The notes beneath the pieces are model-generated. The model saw only the letters and a list, made by a program, of their open reading frames with translations. It had not been told where the DNA came from and did no database searches. A stretch of 64,000 nt of DNA from Zygnema cylindricum (taxonomy: Eukaryota; Streptophyta; Zygnematophyceae; Zygnematales; Zygnemataceae), in contig JBBHKE010002642.1 of NCBI GenBank assembly GCA_037447655.1, positions 99,414 to 163,413 on the forward strand, read 5' to 3'. Positions 41,962 to 54,288 of this stretch are shown piece after piece (positions within the stretch are counted from its first letter, which is position 1; the number at the start of each line of letters is the position of its first letter). Both the position numbers and the translations under genes were made by a program.

Positions 41962-44250
41962 CTCCCCTTATTTTCTAGTCAATCTTTAATTTCGGACCAC
42001 ACTTCTCCCTACAGAAAATTAGCTTAGGGAAAGGCACAGGTTTGGTCATCATATTTGCTACCATCTCACTATCTGGTCGGTACTCTAAACTGATTACTTT
42101 GTTTTCTACTTTCTCGCTTACAAAGCTGAGTCTGATGTCCATGTGTTTAGCTTTAAAATGATGTTTAGGATTGGCAGAAATAACGATTGCTGCCTGATTA
42201 TCACAAAATATTTTCTGCACACCACTCTTAAGGTGACCAAGCTCACCAAGCAAAGACTTGACCCACATCAATTCTTTTACAGCAGACCAAGAGGCCATAT
42301 ACTCAGCCTCCATAATAGAGTGAGCAACCATCTTTTGTTGCTTACTGCTCAAACAGCAAGCACCTTCCCCAACATACAACACACACCCAGAAGTGCATCT
42401 TCTCATAGGTGCGTCCCCATAACTGGCATCACTCCAAGTAGTGATGTCAGTGTGCTCCCCTCCCAAATGCAGCCACAACTCTCTGGTTCCCACCAGATAT
42501 CTCATGACTCTCTTGGCTGCCTCCCAATCTCCCTTCCTAGGATCATGAAGACTCCTACTGAGCACTCCAATTGTTGCTGATATGTCCGGCTTGTTACAGT
42601 TCGTGAAATAGATTTGACTTCCTACGACCTGTGTATAAGGGATAAACTTCATAAACTCTCTCTCCTTTGGAATCATCTGGTCATCGAAGATCATTACACT
42701 TCCTTCTAAACCCCCATCACTCACTTTTTTCAAGTCCATGGGAGTGGTACAACTGTTAGCATTTTCCATCTAGAATTTCTCAAGCATGTTACCTATTGCT
42801 TCTTTTTGAGTAAATCTGATAATCTTCTTCCCCCTATCTCTCTCCATTTAAATCCCCAAAATATATCTTGCCTCCCCTAAATCCTTCATATCAAATCTAT
42901 TTCTAAGATCTTTCTTTAACCTATTGATTTTCTCCAAAGATTTACTCAACACAAGCAGATCATCCACATAAAATGCAATAAAAATTACACCATTCTCATC
43001 TTCTAACATATAGATAGAATGGTCAGAGATGATCCGAATATATCCCAGACCTGTGAGAAACTCATCTAGTTTCTTAATCCACTGTCGAGAGAGTGCTTCA
43101 GTCCATTTAAAGACTTTATGAGCCTGCACACTTTGCTCTCTTCTCCTTCTTCCACGAACCCCTCGAGTTGCCTCATGAAAATTTCTTCCTTTAACTCGCC
43201 ATTAAGAAAAACAGTCTTAATGTCCATCTGGTGTATTTCCATGTCTTCCGCTGCTGCCAGACTGAGGAGAATCCTTACTGATGGGAACCGAACAACTGGA
43301 GCAAAGGTCTCCTCATAGTCAATCCCCTCCTTTTGGGTGAATCCTTTCGCTACCAATCGAGCCTTATATCTCTCAATGGTATTTTAAGGGTTCAATTTTA
43401 GTTTTAATACCCATTTAACCCCTATAGGTTTTCTGTCAGGAGGACAATCCGCTAGCTCCCAAGTATTTGCTTCCATGATAGAGGCCATCTCATCATTTAT
43501 GGCTCTAATCCATCTTTCTTTCTCCGAACTATTCACTTCCTCCGAGTAAGATTGACGCTCATCTGGGTGAGATAGCTTAGTTACCTTATGAGTGGCTTGT
43601 TTTTCTTGTATCCTTTTGCTGCTCCTTCTCCCTCCTTTAAACTCTGAAGCTGGAATGGATAGAAGTCTAAGATTTCTCCCTACTCTCTCATCGGCTCCCC
43701 TGTCCATCAAAGCCGGTACTGGTCCCACGTCTTCTATCTCCTCGAAGTTCATAGGGGTATGTGAGGTTTATAGTGAGTCTTGTGTATCTCGAATCTCCCC
43801 TGGATCTGCAATCACGGTTTCACTTGTGTCACTTTTGGGAAAGATCGAGTTTTCCTCACTTTCGGACTAAAATCTGATTCTTATCTTCTTTGTATATTTG
43901 AAGGGGTCAAATGACTTCCCTTCATCCATGACAACTATGTGTTTGACCAGAATGATATCTTTCTTTGCTAAGTCATAAACTCTATATCCCTTAACATCCT
44001 TATAATATTTCACAAAGTATCCAAAATTTCCCTAAGCATCTAGTTTCCAGTTTTTCCTATCTGTGTCAAGACTCTAAACTTGGCTACCGAATACTTTAAG
44101 GTGTGCGATATCTATTTTCCTTCCAAGCCATCTCTCATAAGGTGTCACTCCCTTTTCCAGCCGAGGTAAGGACTCTATTCTTAATATAATTGGCACAATT
44201 CATTGCTTCTGCCCAAAATCTCTTTCCTATTTTCTTGTCTGCCAACATAC
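41962..44250 (-). pseudogene. RLC-M pol: RNase H, RT, part of integrase
   Basis: Minus-strand RNase H and connection (41975-42769, with TTWSDASYGD and CDNQAAIV), RT (42848-43752, with YVDD, DIKTVFLNGELKEE and KARL/KGFTQK blocks) and the integrase end. Several frameshifts and stops are present. Codons towards 41975 match RLC-A (LLGELGHLKSG); those from VGEGACC upward match RLC-B. It is cut at 44250 by a solo LTR. Confidence 0.87.
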
Positions 44251-44985
44251 TGTTGTTTTTAGAAAGCTTTAGTCCTCTTTATGCCTCAGCTGTGAGAGAG
44301 AGTTGTTCAGGACTTAAGCTATTTTTGGTTGAGTTCGGTTCAGTACTTACCGAAATTAGTGTGACAGTGAAGTTGGGAGTTCACGGTTCATTCACACTTG
44401 GGACACGTGTCGTCACTTGGGAGAATGCGTGATTATGTCCTCCGTGGACGTACGGAAATTTGGCAGGACCACTGGACTTGGTAAAGTCAATTCTACAGTG
44501 CCAAATCCTCTAATCGGACCGCTGACAACCGCCGCCAACAAATAGTGACGAGGCGTGACTAGATCATTATCACTTTACGTTGTCTTAACTTCGGTGTAAA
44601 TATTTGTGATAGAATGTTAGATGTACGGCTGGAATGCCTCCGTACAGCTTAGTGTAGTTTCGGTGTATAAAAGGACTTAGTGAATTTGATTTTTAGGAAC
44701 AAATGATATGAAAACTGTACACTCAGTTTTATGTAATTTCATTTCAACATATCTCACAGATTTGTTAGCGGAATTGATTGAAATTTTTTATGTGTGTTCT
44801 TTTGTACGTTAGCTACATTGTGGCAAACTCTCAAGACATTTAGAGCGTTTTTCTGAAAGTTATAGTCTGTCAAAGTTTCTGTTCAGCCATCGATATTTGT
44901 GGAAGCTTCCTCTCTTGATTTGTTCTACGATGACTACTGCTGCATCTTCTTCATCTTCAGTGCCAGTAATTGTGTCAGAACAACA
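44251..44985 (+). mobile_element. Solo LTR of the second family
   Basis: 735 bp, TGTTGTTTTTAG to GAACAACA, flanked by a perfect CATAC duplication (44246-44250 and 44986-44990). It carries TATAAAAG at 44666-44673, which supports the plus strand as sense, and GACACGTGTCGTC near 44402. It resembles the minus-strand copy at 18491-19477 at both ends. No internal region of this family is in the window, so the encoded proteins are unknown. Confidence 0.85.
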
Positions 44986-47034
44986 CATACTGCATACACT
45001 ATCTCCTAGTTTTCGATTCAACCTCTCAGATACGCCATTTTGTTCCGGGATATATGGTACAGTTTTTTGTTGCTGCACTCCCTCATCTCTCAGATATTCC
45101 TCAAACTGGTTAGAGGTATATTCCCCCCCCATTATCACTCCTTATCCTCTTAATAGGGGTTTCATGCAACTTTTCACTCCAAGCTTTATATTCTTTGAAA
45201 TAAGTTGATGCTTCAGACTTACTTTTCAGAAAGTAGACTCTAGAGTATCTAGACCAATCATTAGTTATTGTCATCATAAACCTCTTTCTTCCAACCGAAG
45301 GTACTTTTGCAGGTCCCGAAATATTTGTGTGGACCAAATCTTATACTTTCTCTCCTCTATATGTGGCGGCTTTGGGAAAGGGAAGTCTTTGAGCCTTACC
45401 TTGAGCACAACCACTAGAATCACCCAACAATTCATTATCCCCAAACTGAATGCCTTCTACTACCCCAAGCTCTTCATTTCCTTCAACCTATAAAAATGCA
45501 CATGTCCCAACCCCTTATGCCAAATCATCAACTTAGGAACATCAACATAGTAAGCATTCTTCTTCTCATTACTCAGGTTAAGCCTAAACATTTCTTGGCT
45601 ACCCTTACCTATCGTGAAATAAACTTCATCCCCATACTTAGCTGTAAAGACGCCCTTTCTAGTGAAAGTATCAAACTCTTTCTAATCTAACACAGACGTA
45701 AGACAAGATTTTTACTCAGTTGAGGAATGTAGAGTACATTTGAGAATATAAGTATAGAATTCTTACCCTCCACTAAGACTTTCAAATCTATTGATCCTAC
45801 TAGATCAGTAGTAACCACTCTCCCATCCCTATACTCTATCTCTACAGTAGGGATCTTTCTTAGCTTTGTAAAGAGTTCTTTATCACTACACATATGCATG
45901 GATGCACCTGAGTCGATGATCCATCCTTCTATGGAGCCTCCCGAATTGCTCCGAGAGCACATTTCTGTCTACGAGGGATCTCCTTGTCCTCCAGATTCTC
46001 GTCAAGAAAAAGCTCCCCATCCTCCTCAGAAGACTAATCCTCGGTTTCTCCATTCACTTTTGTAACCACAAATGCCTTTTTCTTCCCTCCGGAAGAACCC
46101 CCTCCACGGTTCTCTTGGAGCCTCAGCTCCGACAACTTGACACAATCTGTGATGAAGTGTCCCGGCTTTTTGTGAAAATGACAAAGACCCTTTGGGGGTC
46201 TGGTCGAACAAAATGATCTCTTTCCCCTTTGTACTTTTTCTTCGGGTCCTTCCCCCATTGGTCCCCTCCTGCTACTAGAGCTTGAATGCTCTTTCCTCCT
46301 CTCCTAATCTCCATTGTGTTTTCCTGCACAAGTATCATCATGACCACTGTGTTCCATTTCCATGAACTATCAACCATTTCCTGTACTCGGTACACTATGT
46401 TCTCGTACTCATCAGGTAACTAATGATAAGGGTGTTAACTTTCATTTTCATTGTACCTGTCCATCCGACACTTTCCATCTCCATATACAAACAAAAAAGA
46501 TCATTATAGTAATCTAACATCTTTCCTCCTTTGTAAGTGTAACTCACCAGCTTTTGCTCAGCCAACTGGAGCTCTTGAATAGTTCTAGCTGTATAAATCT
46601 CCACCAAACCCACCCAAAACTCCTCTGCCTTGTACATGTGAAGATGAGGGGTGGCCAAAGCTTGAGTGAGGAGCCTCAGAATGAAGTTCTTAGCAGCCAT
46701 GTTTACATCCTCCCACATTTGAATATCGTTCTCCGCGGTCTTCACGGTCGCCGCTCGCGATACTGTGGCAATAGGAGTGAGGGGTGTCTCCTTCCTTTTC
46801 CCTTTTTTGGACACACTGCAGTTCCCATCATCTTCCTCCTCCGCTGAGGCAACCGTTGCTGCAGGAAACCTTACTCCTCTAAATCCAGGTGGAGTTCCCA
46901 AAGGTGGACGTTTCACTTGTCCACTGACGATACCCTAGTATCGTTTTTCGCACAGAGCTCCCATCATCATGGCTTCCCAAAAGATAAACCCACATCCATT
47001 GAAGGTAGGCACCCTAGAGGGTGGGCCAATAACC
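44986..47034 (-). pseudogene. RLC-M gag, protease, integrase
   Basis: Minus-strand, B-like. Integrase core in pieces (45110-45337, HTNISGPAKVPS, where D is changed to N, and SDNGG), GAG-pre-integrase, protease DSGASMH (45687-45962), knuckle with changed second Cys (CHFHKKPGHFITDC, 46034-46258), gag (46123-46916). At least six frame breaks. The primer-binding site at 47021-47034 has one change. The insertion of the solo LTR at 44251 separates it from RT. Confidence 0.87.
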
Positions 47035-48030
47035 TGCAATTCTGTGTCCTCCATTGGACGATTGAATACATGAAGCCTCTAAATAGTGTTTAACTAACCC
47101 ACTTCAAGCCAAAATCATTGCTGCCCAATATGGCAAACTGACACTTTGACTCCACCCCTGTGCAGGGTGGACTCCCATGAGTCTGTAGCCAAAAGAATCA
47201 TTGAAAACGGCCAACCAGCTGATAAGTTATGAGGCAGTAAAAATCCAATTTGTACAAGCTCTCAAAGGGAGAGGTGACTTCCTACCAAAATTTTCTAAGT
47301 CCTGATTCCCTCTAATAACTTCTATCTACTGACGTACGGACCTATCAGATTACTGTACCGTACCAAAAAGTACTACTGGCAGTGTACCTATTGTACGGCA
47401 TATGTACGACAAGGCTATTAAGTGGACGCGTGTTTGTTTTTCACTCGTCCGTACGTTCCTCGGAATTCACATGACCGAATGTCATCTCTCCACGTGGCTC
47501 TAGGTCATGCCATGTCATAAAGGCCAAAGTGACCATTGCGTAATCTTGAAGATGACGTGTGCCGTTGGATAAGAGCCGGCATTAAATGTCGTCCGTCAAA
47601 ACAAATGTCAAATTCATTTCTTTCGTGTGAGATCCAGTCTGCACTGAATTTAAACTGTTCTTTGATGTTATATTTACATTTTCGTTAATCGGATTACGGG
47701 ACGTAACATACTTTAAATATAAGTCACACCCTATATACTATAGCGAACATCTACGACAGACTAGTTAGAGCGGACGGCTACGCCACGCTCTACCGGTCGG
47801 GTGTTCGAGTCCTATTGGTTTCAACCATTTTGTAGAGAGTGACTTAAGGTCACTCTCTAACCCTGTCTATGGTGCTGGGGCAGCCATGGCTTCATCACTC
47901 TCTCTCTCTTTTAGTGACTACAAAAATTATAGGGGTAAGAGAGAGGAGATGAAGACAAACTGCCTGCATGTTCTTTTTTTCGCTAATATACTAAGACCTA
48001 GAAAATAACAAAATGCTATTCATTTCAACA
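47035..48030 (-). repeat. 5' LTR of RLC-M (B-related)
   Basis: 996 bp. Its inner end matches RLC-B (GGACACAGAATTGCA on the sense strand) and its outer end reads TTTCAACA on the plus strand. Stem arms CTCTCTCTT (47902-47910) and AAGAGAGAG (47937-47945) pair perfectly. It holds the clearest tRNA-like segment of the window. Confidence 0.85.
47754..47828 (+). other. tRNA-like segment inside an LTR
   Basis: On the strand opposite to the element: D-arm-like AGTTAGAGCGG at 47763-47773 and B-box GTGTTCGAGTCC at 47801-47812, at tRNA-like spacing. The D-stem partner and a normal anticodon stem are missing; instead GAGCG pairs with CGCTC further on. It is therefore a degenerate tRNA-derived sequence, not a tRNA gene. 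Equivalent segments are in LTRs K (minus strand, 39750-39835) and N (48430-48490), and weaker ones in the others. Confidence 0.5.
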
Positions 48031-48695
48031 GGTACTATGACCAAGGTCCTTTCTGTACGGCTTGTGCACGCCAAGCCGATGGAGCGGACGTTTGTCTCCT
48101 TCAAACTTTTTATCATGCTCTCCGTGATTTCCGCTTTCAAATTCTATCGTGTCACGTGGCGTCAAGTCATGTCACGCTCGAAAAACCGCCAAAGCGACCA
48201 TTCCAAGATCTTGGCGATGATGTGTGCCGTCGAATCCAAATCGGCTTTTAATGTTGGCCGTTTAAAAATCAAATGTCCGGTACATTTGTTTCGTGCGGAC
48301 TTTTGTTCGGACTATTTTCTATTGAGTCTCCATGCTATTCTATGCCTAATTTCCTTAATCGGATAAAAGTCTCTAACTCTGTTTAAATAGAAATAAAACC
48401 CTATATGCTCTTACGATTTTATACAATAGACCGGTTAGAGCTGGCGGCTCTTCCTCACTCTGCCAGTCGGAGGGTCGAGTCTTGCCAAACTAAACATTTC
48501 TAAGAAGAATGACATATATCACTCTTCTTTCCTGCCTGTGTAGTTGAGGCAGGCAAGGCTCTACCACTATCTCTCTCCTTCAAGAGCTACAACAATTTTG
48601 GGGGGTATAGAGAGAAGGTGGAGGCAAGCTGTCTGCGCTTTTTACTTAATCTATTCAAACCTAGAAAATACCCTCTAAATCAATTGATTTCAACA
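48031..48695 (-). repeat. RLC-N 3' LTR, left part lost
   Basis: Minus-strand LTR fragment ending TTTCAACA at 48695. It starts mid-LTR directly at the outer end of the RLC-M 5' LTR. Stem arms TCTCTCT/AGAGAGA (near 48570 and 48611) pair; the palindrome is lost (GCAAGGCTC). The tRNA-like segment has B-box GGGTCGAGTC near 48473. Confidence 0.82.
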
Positions 48696-48889
48696 CTCCC
48701 CTTATTTTCTAGACTAATTTTAATTTCTCTTTTAATACACATTTTTTCCTACAATATTTTAGCTTGGGAGAGGGTATAGGTTTAGTTATCATATTAGCCA
48801 CCATTTTCCCATCACCCTTGTACACAAGATTCACAATTTTGTTTTCGACCTTTCTCTTACAAAACTTAATCTTATGTCTATGTGTTTAG
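48696..48889 (-). pseudogene. RLC-N RNase H end
   Basis: Polypurine tract and pol C-terminus of RLC-N. It stops at TTTAG (48885-48889), the target of RLC-O, and continues at 55207 without loss. Confidence 0.82.
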
Positions 48890-49937
48890 TGAAACTCTGA
48901 GACCTCCATAAGTCCTCAGAGTAGACAGCTTCTAAGAAGCCTCTAGGATAATCCTGACCCCTTTGTGTTCCAGCAAAAATAACTGCCACCCTGGCAGACA
49001 AAAACCCTTACCACCTGAACCTCTGAAAAGGCAAGACTCCCCTGAGTCGGTAGCAAAAAGAATCTCTGAATTTGCTCCCCTGAGCTGTAAGTTATGGAGG
49101 GTCAAAGTTGACCTTTTGTACAGAAGCTCTATGGGAGAGGGGGTCCTATTTTCTAATTTTTCTAAGTCCTATCTCTCTCACAGACTCTATCTATTGATGT
49201 ACGGAACCAATCAGAATTGAGTTCCGTACGCAAAAGTACAGCTTCCGGTGTACTTTATGTACGGACATTGTACGACATGGCCAAAATGTCGACACATGTC
49301 AAATCCGGATTCGGTGCCATAATCTCCGGAGATTCTACAATCCAACAGAATTTCGCCACGCGTCATCCGATGTGGCGATGGCCACAAACCGCCAAAATCT
49401 TCCTCCGCGATCTCGGCGCTAATCTCGGCCGTCCGATTAAATCCGGATTTAATCGTAGCTGTAATAAATACATGCGCGGTATTTGTTTCAATTACGAAAC
49501 AAATGCGCGGTATTGATTTTTGTCCGTACCGTAATTCGTACATTATATATTACTGGATCAATGTATCCCGTAATCCATTTCAGTTAAATGATTTATCGCA
49601 CGTATAATCATTTAAATAAATATCAAACTATATACTACGAAATACTACCTCTAGATTTAACGGCTAAGGATACCGGCTATTTCCTGTCTGCCGGCCTTTA
49701 GGTACAAGGTTCAAATCCTGCCGCCGACACATACCTTTTAAATAAATAAATAAATCCTAATATTAAATTCCCGTAAACCTCAGGATAGCCAAGGTAGCCA
49801 TGGCTCTAGCATCCTCTCCAAATTCTCAGTGACTGCGACAAGTTTGAGAGTTGGAGAGAGAAGTTAGAGGTAGACTGCCTCGGCTTCTTTATTTCTTTTC
49901 AGACTTAGAAAATACTTTAAAACCATTATTTTCTACA
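48890..49937 (-). repeat. 3' LTR of RLC-O
   Basis: 1048 bp, A-type, TGAAACTCTGAGACC to TTTCTACA on the plus strand. The complete set of modules is present, including the tRNA-like segment that its 5' partner lacks. Confidence 0.93.
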
Positions 49938-52900
49938 CTGCCCTTATTTTCTAGTCAATCTTTAATTTCAGACCACACTTCTCCCTGCAGAAAATTAGCT
50001 TAGGGGAAGGCACAGGTTTGGTCATCATATCTGCTACCATCTCACTATCTGGTCTGTACTCTAAACTGATTATTTTGTTTTCTACTTTCTCTCTAACAAA
50101 GCTGAGTCTAATGTCCATGTGTTTGGCTTTAAAATGATGTTTAGGATTGGCAGAAATAGCGATTACTGCGTGATTATCACAAAATATTTTATGCACACCA
50201 CTCTTAAGGTGACCAAGCTCACCAAGCAAAGACTTGACCCACATCAATTCTTTTACAGCAGAGCAAGAGGCCATATACTCAGCCTCCATGGTGGATTGAG
50301 CAATAACCTTTTGCTGTTTGCTACTCCAACAGCAAGCCCCATCACCTCATATAATACATATCCAGAAGTGCATCTCCTCATCGGAGCATCACCATAACTG
50401 GCATCACTCCAAGTAGTGATGTCAGTATTCTCCCCACCCAAATGCAACCATAGATCCCTAATTCCTACCAAATATCGAAAGACTCTCTTAGCTGCCTCCC
50501 AATCCTTCTTAGTGGGAGCATTTAGACTTCTACTCAGCACTCCTACAGCTGCAGCTAAATCCGGCCAGGTACAGTTCATAAAATAGATTAGACTTCCCAC
50601 TACTTGCTTGTAAGGAATAGTCTGCATGAACTTCTGTTCATCAGGAGATAATTCCTCGTCTAAGACTATGACTCCTTCTTCCTCACTCCCCTCACTTCCC
50701 TTCTTCAACTCCATTGGAGTTGTACAACTATTAGCTTTATCCATTTGAAAATTTTCAAGCATGTTCCCTATTGCTTCCTTTTGAGTCAGTCTTAAAATTT
50801 TCCTTTTTCGGTCTCTCTCTACTTGAATTCCCAAAATATATCTTGCTTCTCCCATATCCTTTATTTCAAATCTCCCCTTAAGATCGATTTTCAGTTTGTT
50901 AATTTTTTTCATTGATTTACTTAAAACAAGCAAATCATCAACATAAATTGCAATAAATATAAAACCTTCCTCATCTTCGAAAACATAGATTGAGTGATCT
51001 TAGCCGATCCGAATATATCTCGGACCGGTAAGAAACTCATCAAGCTTCTTATTCCATTGTCGAGGCGCCTGTTTCAAACCATAAAGAGATTTAATCAGCC
51101 GGCATACCTTACTCTCCTCTCCTTCCTCCACAAAACCTTCTGGTTGTCGCATGAAGATCTCCTCTTCCAATTCTCCATGCAAAAAGGCTGTCTTGATGTC
51201 CATCTGATGCACTTCCATGTCTTCTGCCGCTGCTAAACTGAGAAGTATGCGGACGGAGGGAAATCTGACCACCAGGGCAAAGGTTTCCTCGTAGTCAATT
51301 CCTTCTTTTTGTGTAAATCCCTTTGCCACTAATCTGGCCTTGTAGCGCTCGATTGTGTTATCTGGGTTCAGTTTCAATTTGAAAACCCACTTACAACCGA
51401 TTGCTTTTCGGTTAGGTGGACAGTCCACCAGCTCCCAAGTAGCGGCTGCCATGATTGAAGCCATCTCATCATTGATGGCTGTCTTCCATCGGTTTCTTTT
51501 TGAACAAGTCATCGCCTCTCTATAAGTTTGAGGTTCATCTTGATGAGATAGTTTAGTTACCTTGTTATTAACCTGTTTTCCTTGTAGTCTTTTGCTACTT
51601 CTCCTCCCTCCCTCAAAATCTGAAGCTAGAATAGATGGTTCTCTTGGATTCTTTCGAACAAACTCGGCTTCTCCCCTATCCCTTGATTCCGAATCAATTT
51701 CCACCACATCTTCCGCTTCGGGTAGAGTTGTCACTGGAGTTTCCACAACCGAGTCCTTTTCGATCTGATTTGTACCTGCAAGAATGTCATCTTCTCTAAA
51801 ACCTGGATAGTTAGGAAGCTCAAAGTCATCGGAATTTTTTGACTCAAATCTGATTTTTACTGACTTCGTATATTTGAAGGGATCCACAGACTTTCCTTCA
51901 TCCATAACTACTAGATGCTTTACTAGGATTATATCTTCCCTTTTTAGATCATAAACTCTATATCTTTTAACATCCTCATCATATCATAATAAGTATCCCG
52001 GTTTCTTTTAGGATCTAGCTTCCAATTGGACCGATCAATATCTAGACTGAACACTTGACTGCCGAAAAACTTTAAGTGAGATATGTCTGGTTTCCGGCCT
52101 GTCCATCTCTCATAAGGTGTTTGATCTTTTATAGCTGAAGTAAGAACTCTATTCTTGAGGTAATTAGCACAGTTCATTGCTTTTGCCCAAAACCTTTTTC
52201 CTATCTTTTTGTCTGACAACATACTTCTAGCACTATCACTTAGTGTTCTATTTAACTTTTCAGCTACCCCATTCTGTTCCGGATTTTCTGGTACTGTCTT
52301 TTGGTGTTGAACCCCATCTTCCCTCAGAAAATCCTCAAACTGGTTAGACGTATACTCTCCACCATTGTCACTCCTTACTCTCTTGATTGGAGTTTCATGG
52401 AGTTTTTCGCTCCATGTTTTATATTGTCTAAAACAATCCTCAGCTTTGTACTTGTTTTTCAAAAAATATACCCGGGAATACCGAGACCAATCATCAGTTA
52501 TAGTCATCATAAATCCCTTCCCCCCCGGTGAGGGCACTTTAGCTGGTCCCCAAATATTTGTGTGTACTAGGTCTAGAATTTTTTCTCCCTTATAGGTGGC
52601 TGACTTAGGAAAGGGTAATCTGTGTGCTTTCCCATGAGCACATCCACTACAATCACTTATATCATCACTCTCACTGAACTGAATCCCTTCCACCACTCCC
52701 ATCTTTTTCATCTTTCTTAACTTATCTAGATTCACATGCCCAAGCCTCTTATGCCACATCATAATATCATGAACACCAGCATAATAAAGTTTATTCTTTT
52801 CATTACTTAATATCAGCCTAAACATCCCATGGCTACCTTTCTCATCAATGAAATAGACATCATCCTCATAACTAGCAGTAAAGACTCCTTCCCTAGTGTT

Positions 52901-54288
52901 AGTAAAAAAAACCCTTATCATCTAATACTGATGTAGAGATAAGATTTTTGTTCAGCTCCGGAATAAACAATACATCGGAGAATGTTAATATGGATGTCTT
53001 TCCTTCTACTAACACTTTCAGATCTACCGATCCTAGAAGAGTAGTGGTGACTATCCTCCCATCCCCGTACTCTATCTCTACGGTGGGAATCTTTCTTATC
53101 TTAGTGAACAGGTGTCTATCCTTACACATATGCATGGAGGCACCTGAATCCACAATCCAGCCTGCTTCACCTTTCAATCCACCGTAAGCACATTTTTGCC
53201 TTCGTGGAATTTCGACCTCATTTTTCGCCTCCAACTCCTCATCCAAAAAGAGCTCATTGTCCTCGTCCTCGGATTCACCCTCAAGTAACTCTGTGACAAG
53301 GGCCTTTTTCTTTCCTCTCGGGGTACCACCGGTCTGCCCCTCCTTTAACCGAAGCTCGGTTAGCCTCGTGCACTCTGCCATATAGTGCCCCGGTTTCTTA
53401 CAAAAATGACATAGACCTTTGGGAGCCCTTGGTTCAAACTCATCGGCCTGTTTTTTGTGCTCCCTACCCCCATAGTTTCTGACCGGTTTTCACGAATCCC
53501 TGTTCCTCCAATCAGTCGCTATTGCCAAGGCTTAACCACTCTTTCCTCCCCTTCGGATCTCAATTCTATTCTCTTGAACGAGAATCATCCCTACCACTGA
53601 GTTCCATATCCACCTTGAGTCAGGCAAGTCCTACACACGGTAAACTATGTTCACGAACTCATCAGGTAACTTCATCAGTAAACAGTTAACCTTTTGTTTT
53701 TCACTGAAATCTTTTCCCGCACTCTCTAGCTCCATGAAGAGTGTAGCAAGCTCATTGCAAAAATCCAACATATTTCCCCCTTTGTATACAAACTCCTTAA
53801 CTTTCTGATCAGCCAACTGTTGTTGCTGAATCGTACCACTTCGGTACATCTCTATAAGAGCCATCCAAAGATCGGATGCCCTTTCTACCTGCAAATGAGG
53901 ACATGCAAGTCCTTGAGTGAGATGGCGTAGGATGAAGTGCTTTGCCGCCATGTTGTTGAAGTCCCAGGTTTGAGTATCATTCTCCTCATTCCTCGGAATA
54001 GGTGACATGAATGTCGAACCAGTTGTTATTGGTGTGGTCGTCTCCTTCTCCTTTCCTTTGTCCACCACCTCTCCTTCTTTTGTTTCCTCCGTTGAAGGTG
54101 GATCCTCTTTCCTGGTGAATCTGGTTCCTCCAAACCCTGGAGGACTTCCAAGACTTGATGGACGTCCCAACCGTCCACTCACTATCCCCCAAAACCTTTT
54201 TTCGCATAGAGCTCCTATCATCATACTTTCCCAGTATATGAAGCCAGTTCCATTAAATATTGGTACCCTAGAGGGTGGGCCCATAACC
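49938..54288 (-). pseudogene. RLC-O gag-pol, broken at several points
   Basis: Minus-strand pieces. Gag (53631-54284) ends at a stop after IVYRV. Knuckle to protease (52899-53381, DSGASMH). Integrase 51944-52921, with HTNIWGP in place of HTDIWGP (first catalytic Asp changed to Asn), SDNGGEY and NGVAEKLNR. RT part 1 is 51000-51905 and part 2 with RNase H is 50253-50933, separated by a stop before ISSDHS. The RNase H end is 49951-50289. The integrase change alone would be expected to inactivate it. Confidence 0.92.

Larger units (their letters stand above)
40923..48030 (-). mobile_element. RLC-M, hybrid of two RLC subfamilies
   Basis: Minus-strand element whose two LTRs are not a pair. The 3' LTR (40923-41961) and the end of RNase H are A-type, while the rest of gag-pol and the 5' LTR (47035-48030) are B-type or related. 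The switch falls in a shared 20-bp tract at 42294-42313. The outer flanks CAAAT and GGTAC do not match. This is what homologous crossover between two separate insertions would leave. Confidence 0.8.

Noticed and set aside
44860-45138. Fusion protein spanning solo LTR and integrase
   Set aside because: The frame arises by chance where the solo LTR interrupts RLC-M integrase.
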